Of a stretch of 39,298 bases of DNA, positions 38,339 through 39,298 are shown piece after piece. How positions within the stretch are numbered: position 1 is the stretch's first letter; every line of letters begins with the position of its first letter. Source of the stretch: Methylococcaceae bacterium (GTDB taxonomy: Bacteria; Pseudomonadota; Gammaproteobacteria; Methylococcales; Methylomonadaceae); contig QYQN01000135.1 of the NCBI GenBank assembly GCA_007280895.1, forward strand, positions 1 to 39,298. Direction: 5' to 3'. The translations under genes were made by a program, and so were the position numbers. The notes beneath the pieces are model-generated. The model did no database searches and had not been told where the DNA came from. It saw nothing but the letters and a program-made list of their open reading frames with translations.

Positions 38339-38800
38339 ATGAAAATCAATTTCAAATTAGTCACGTTGTTATTTGCAACCGCGACCACAGTTGCCGCTGG
38401 TCCGATAGAAGAACAAATACGTTTTCGTCAATCGGCGTATTCATTTTTAGGATGGAATACCAGTAAAATCAAAAAACAAGTTATCGATCATCCTGAAACC
38501 TTTAACAAGGATTATGTGGCAGCCGCTGCAAATGCTATCGCTGCAACAGCTAATTCAGGCTTAGGCGAGCTTTATGGTGAGGGTACAGATAAAGGTATTG
38601 GTTGGAAAGCTAGTCGTCTTAAACCAGAATTTTTTCAGAAAAAAGAAGAGGTCACTGTGGTCGCTAATGCCTTCAATGAAGCTGCTAACGACTTGGCGAA
38701 AGTGGCGGCAACAGGGGATATTAACGCCATTAAAGTACAGTTTGGCAAAGTTGGGGAAACTTGCAAAAGTTGCCATGATTTGATTCGAATTAAAGAGTAA
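38339..38800 (+). CDS. Cytochrome c'
   Basis: A 153-residue exported protein: signal peptide to about residue 20 (TVAA-G), then a four-helix bundle with one C-terminal haem site CKSCH (C142, C145, H146). The N-terminal IRFRQSAYSFLGWN helix and the haem motif near the end are typical of cytochrome c', where the haem iron is five-coordinate and can bind NO or CO. The predicted role is in NO detoxification or as the electron acceptor of the cytochrome b561 just upstream. AAGGAATA precedes the ATG. It ends the gene block; an intrinsic terminator follows about 250 bases later. Confidence 0.9.
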   Translation: MKINFKLVTLLFATATTVAAGPIEEQIRFRQSAYSFLGWNTSKIKKQVIDHPETFNKDYVAAAANAIAATANSGLGELYGEGTDKGIGWKASRLKPEFFQKKEEVTVVANAFNEAANDLAKVAATGDINAIKVQFGKVGETCKSCHDLIRIKE

Positions 38801-38939
38801 GGTGTGCTGATGCGTATCAGTGGTTTATGAATTAAATAAAGCCCCATTTTTCAAAGGCACGTCATGAGTTTATCGAATGAGGGAAGGTAAAATCATACTA
38901 CTTTCACAGCCTCTTCCGCTTATCCACCTTAACTTAACT

Positions 38940-39035
38940 GTGAATGTATTGAACTTCACGTTAACTATCATTGTCATCATGAGCGTGCTGTTCGGCATCT
39001 GTGCCGTCGTATCGACTCAGCACTCTATCAACTGA
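38940..39035 (+). CDS. Possible very small hydrophobic peptide
   Basis: A 31-codon frame from a GTG (38940), or 18 codons from the ATG at 38979, with a continuous hydrophobic core (LTIIVIMSVLFGICAVV) and a short polar tail. It lies just before the terminator at 39049-39078. No RBS is visible for either start, so it may be chance, a small membrane peptide, or part of a small RNA. Confidence 0.2.
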   Translation: MNVLNFTLTIIVIMSVLFGICAVVSTQHSIN

Positions 39036-39048
39036 TAAGGCTTAGATC

Positions 39049-39078
39049 AGGACTTAGCGTAAACACTAAGTCCTTTTT
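39049..39078 (+). terminator. Intrinsic terminator at the end of the gene block
   Basis: AGGACTTAG (39049-39057) and CTAAGTCCT (39066-39074) form a perfect 9-bp stem with an 8-base loop, followed by T to 39078. It probably ends the operon containing the cytochrome c' gene, or a short transcript starting in the gap. Confidence 0.88.
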
Positions 39079-39298
39079 GCCTGTTACATACCACCCAGAT
39101 AAGGGTTGTTTTTAAAATCTGAGCCATCACCAAAAAAGGGCATAGCATTATTTAATATCATCCTCTGCAAAAGTCAGCCCCAAAGCGGGCTACTTAACTA
39201 TTGGCGCAAAATATAATGCCAACACAGGCTTTGATGCGAAAGCGACAATAATACCCACAGCCTCTACGTATAAAACAATTTTTTCTAAATTAATTCAG

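Larger units (their letters stand above)
38801..39298. other. Terminal non-coding stretch
   Basis: About 500 bases to the window edge. It contains a short hydrophobic open frame (38940-39035) and a strong terminator (39049-39078). After about 39130 the plus strand is open to the edge in one frame without a start codon, and the minus strand has a 25-codon open frame; neither is convincing. Confidence 0.4.

Noticed and set aside
39085-39180. Minus-strand 25-codon frame ending in FKNNPYLGGM
   Set aside because: Very short, purine-rich motif touches the ATG with no spacing, no recognised homologue.
39147-39298. Plus-strand frame open to the window edge (AGYLTIGAKYNANTGFDAKA)
   Set aside because: No start codon in the window and no family recognised; could be part of a gene remnant but cannot be supported.

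Overview
The window is about 39.3 kb of moderately AT-rich, densely coding DNA from a Gram-negative bacterium, most likely a gammaproteobacterium. The support is FtsH, MltB, GuaB, TonB/ExbB/ExbD, paired RND pumps with a NodT-type outer-membrane channel, and Tat and lipoprotein signals. The many c-type cytochromes would suit a methanotroph or methylotroph such as Methylococcales, but no marker gene here proves that.

Left part (1-10.2 kb): housekeeping and stand-alone genes. They are a membrane-anchored monohaem cytochrome c, a sigma-70 family factor, ftsH, mltB, an L-asparaginase, guaB on the minus strand, and a small Cys-rich lipoprotein of unknown function. ftsH ends in a clear intrinsic terminator. 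A 25-bp dyad and a second terminator-like hairpin follow it.

Right part (10.9-38.8 kb): eighteen genes, all on the plus strand, nearly all of them exported or membrane proteins. In order they are: a rhodanese-fold protein with no catalytic Cys; the DUF1549/DUF1553 protein and its Tat-exported DUF1501 partner, a pair best known from Planctomycetes; a cytochrome c'-like protein with a non-canonical CX3CH haem motif; a periplasmic peroxiredoxin; a PepSY-TM protein; an MdtABC-like efflux system (adaptor, two RND pumps, outer-membrane channel); a YdhS-type FAD/NAD(P) protein; tonB-exbB-exbD; a TonB-dependent receptor with an N-terminal coiled coil; a periplasmic SMP-30/gluconolactonase; a Tat-exported dienelactone hydrolase; a redoxin; cytochrome b561; and cytochrome c'.

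Three transcription units in this block (at the rhodanese-like gene, the ydhS-like gene and tonB) are each preceded by a sigma-54 style -24/-12 element with exact GG-N10-GC spacing, 80-90 nt before the start codon. No other sigma-54 style site was found by eye in the other intergenic regions. The shared element argues that the block is one co-regulated system.

My reading, an inference, is a TonB-energised uptake and envelope-processing system for an unidentified substrate. The receptor and a dedicated TonB complex would import, DUF1549/DUF1501, SMP-30, DLH and the cytochromes would do periplasmic redox and hydrolytic chemistry, and the RND pump would export. A metallophore or iron system (PepSY-TM plus TonB plus RND export) and a lactone or aromatic catabolic system are the two main alternatives. 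No transcriptional regulator and no biosynthetic enzyme lies in the window.
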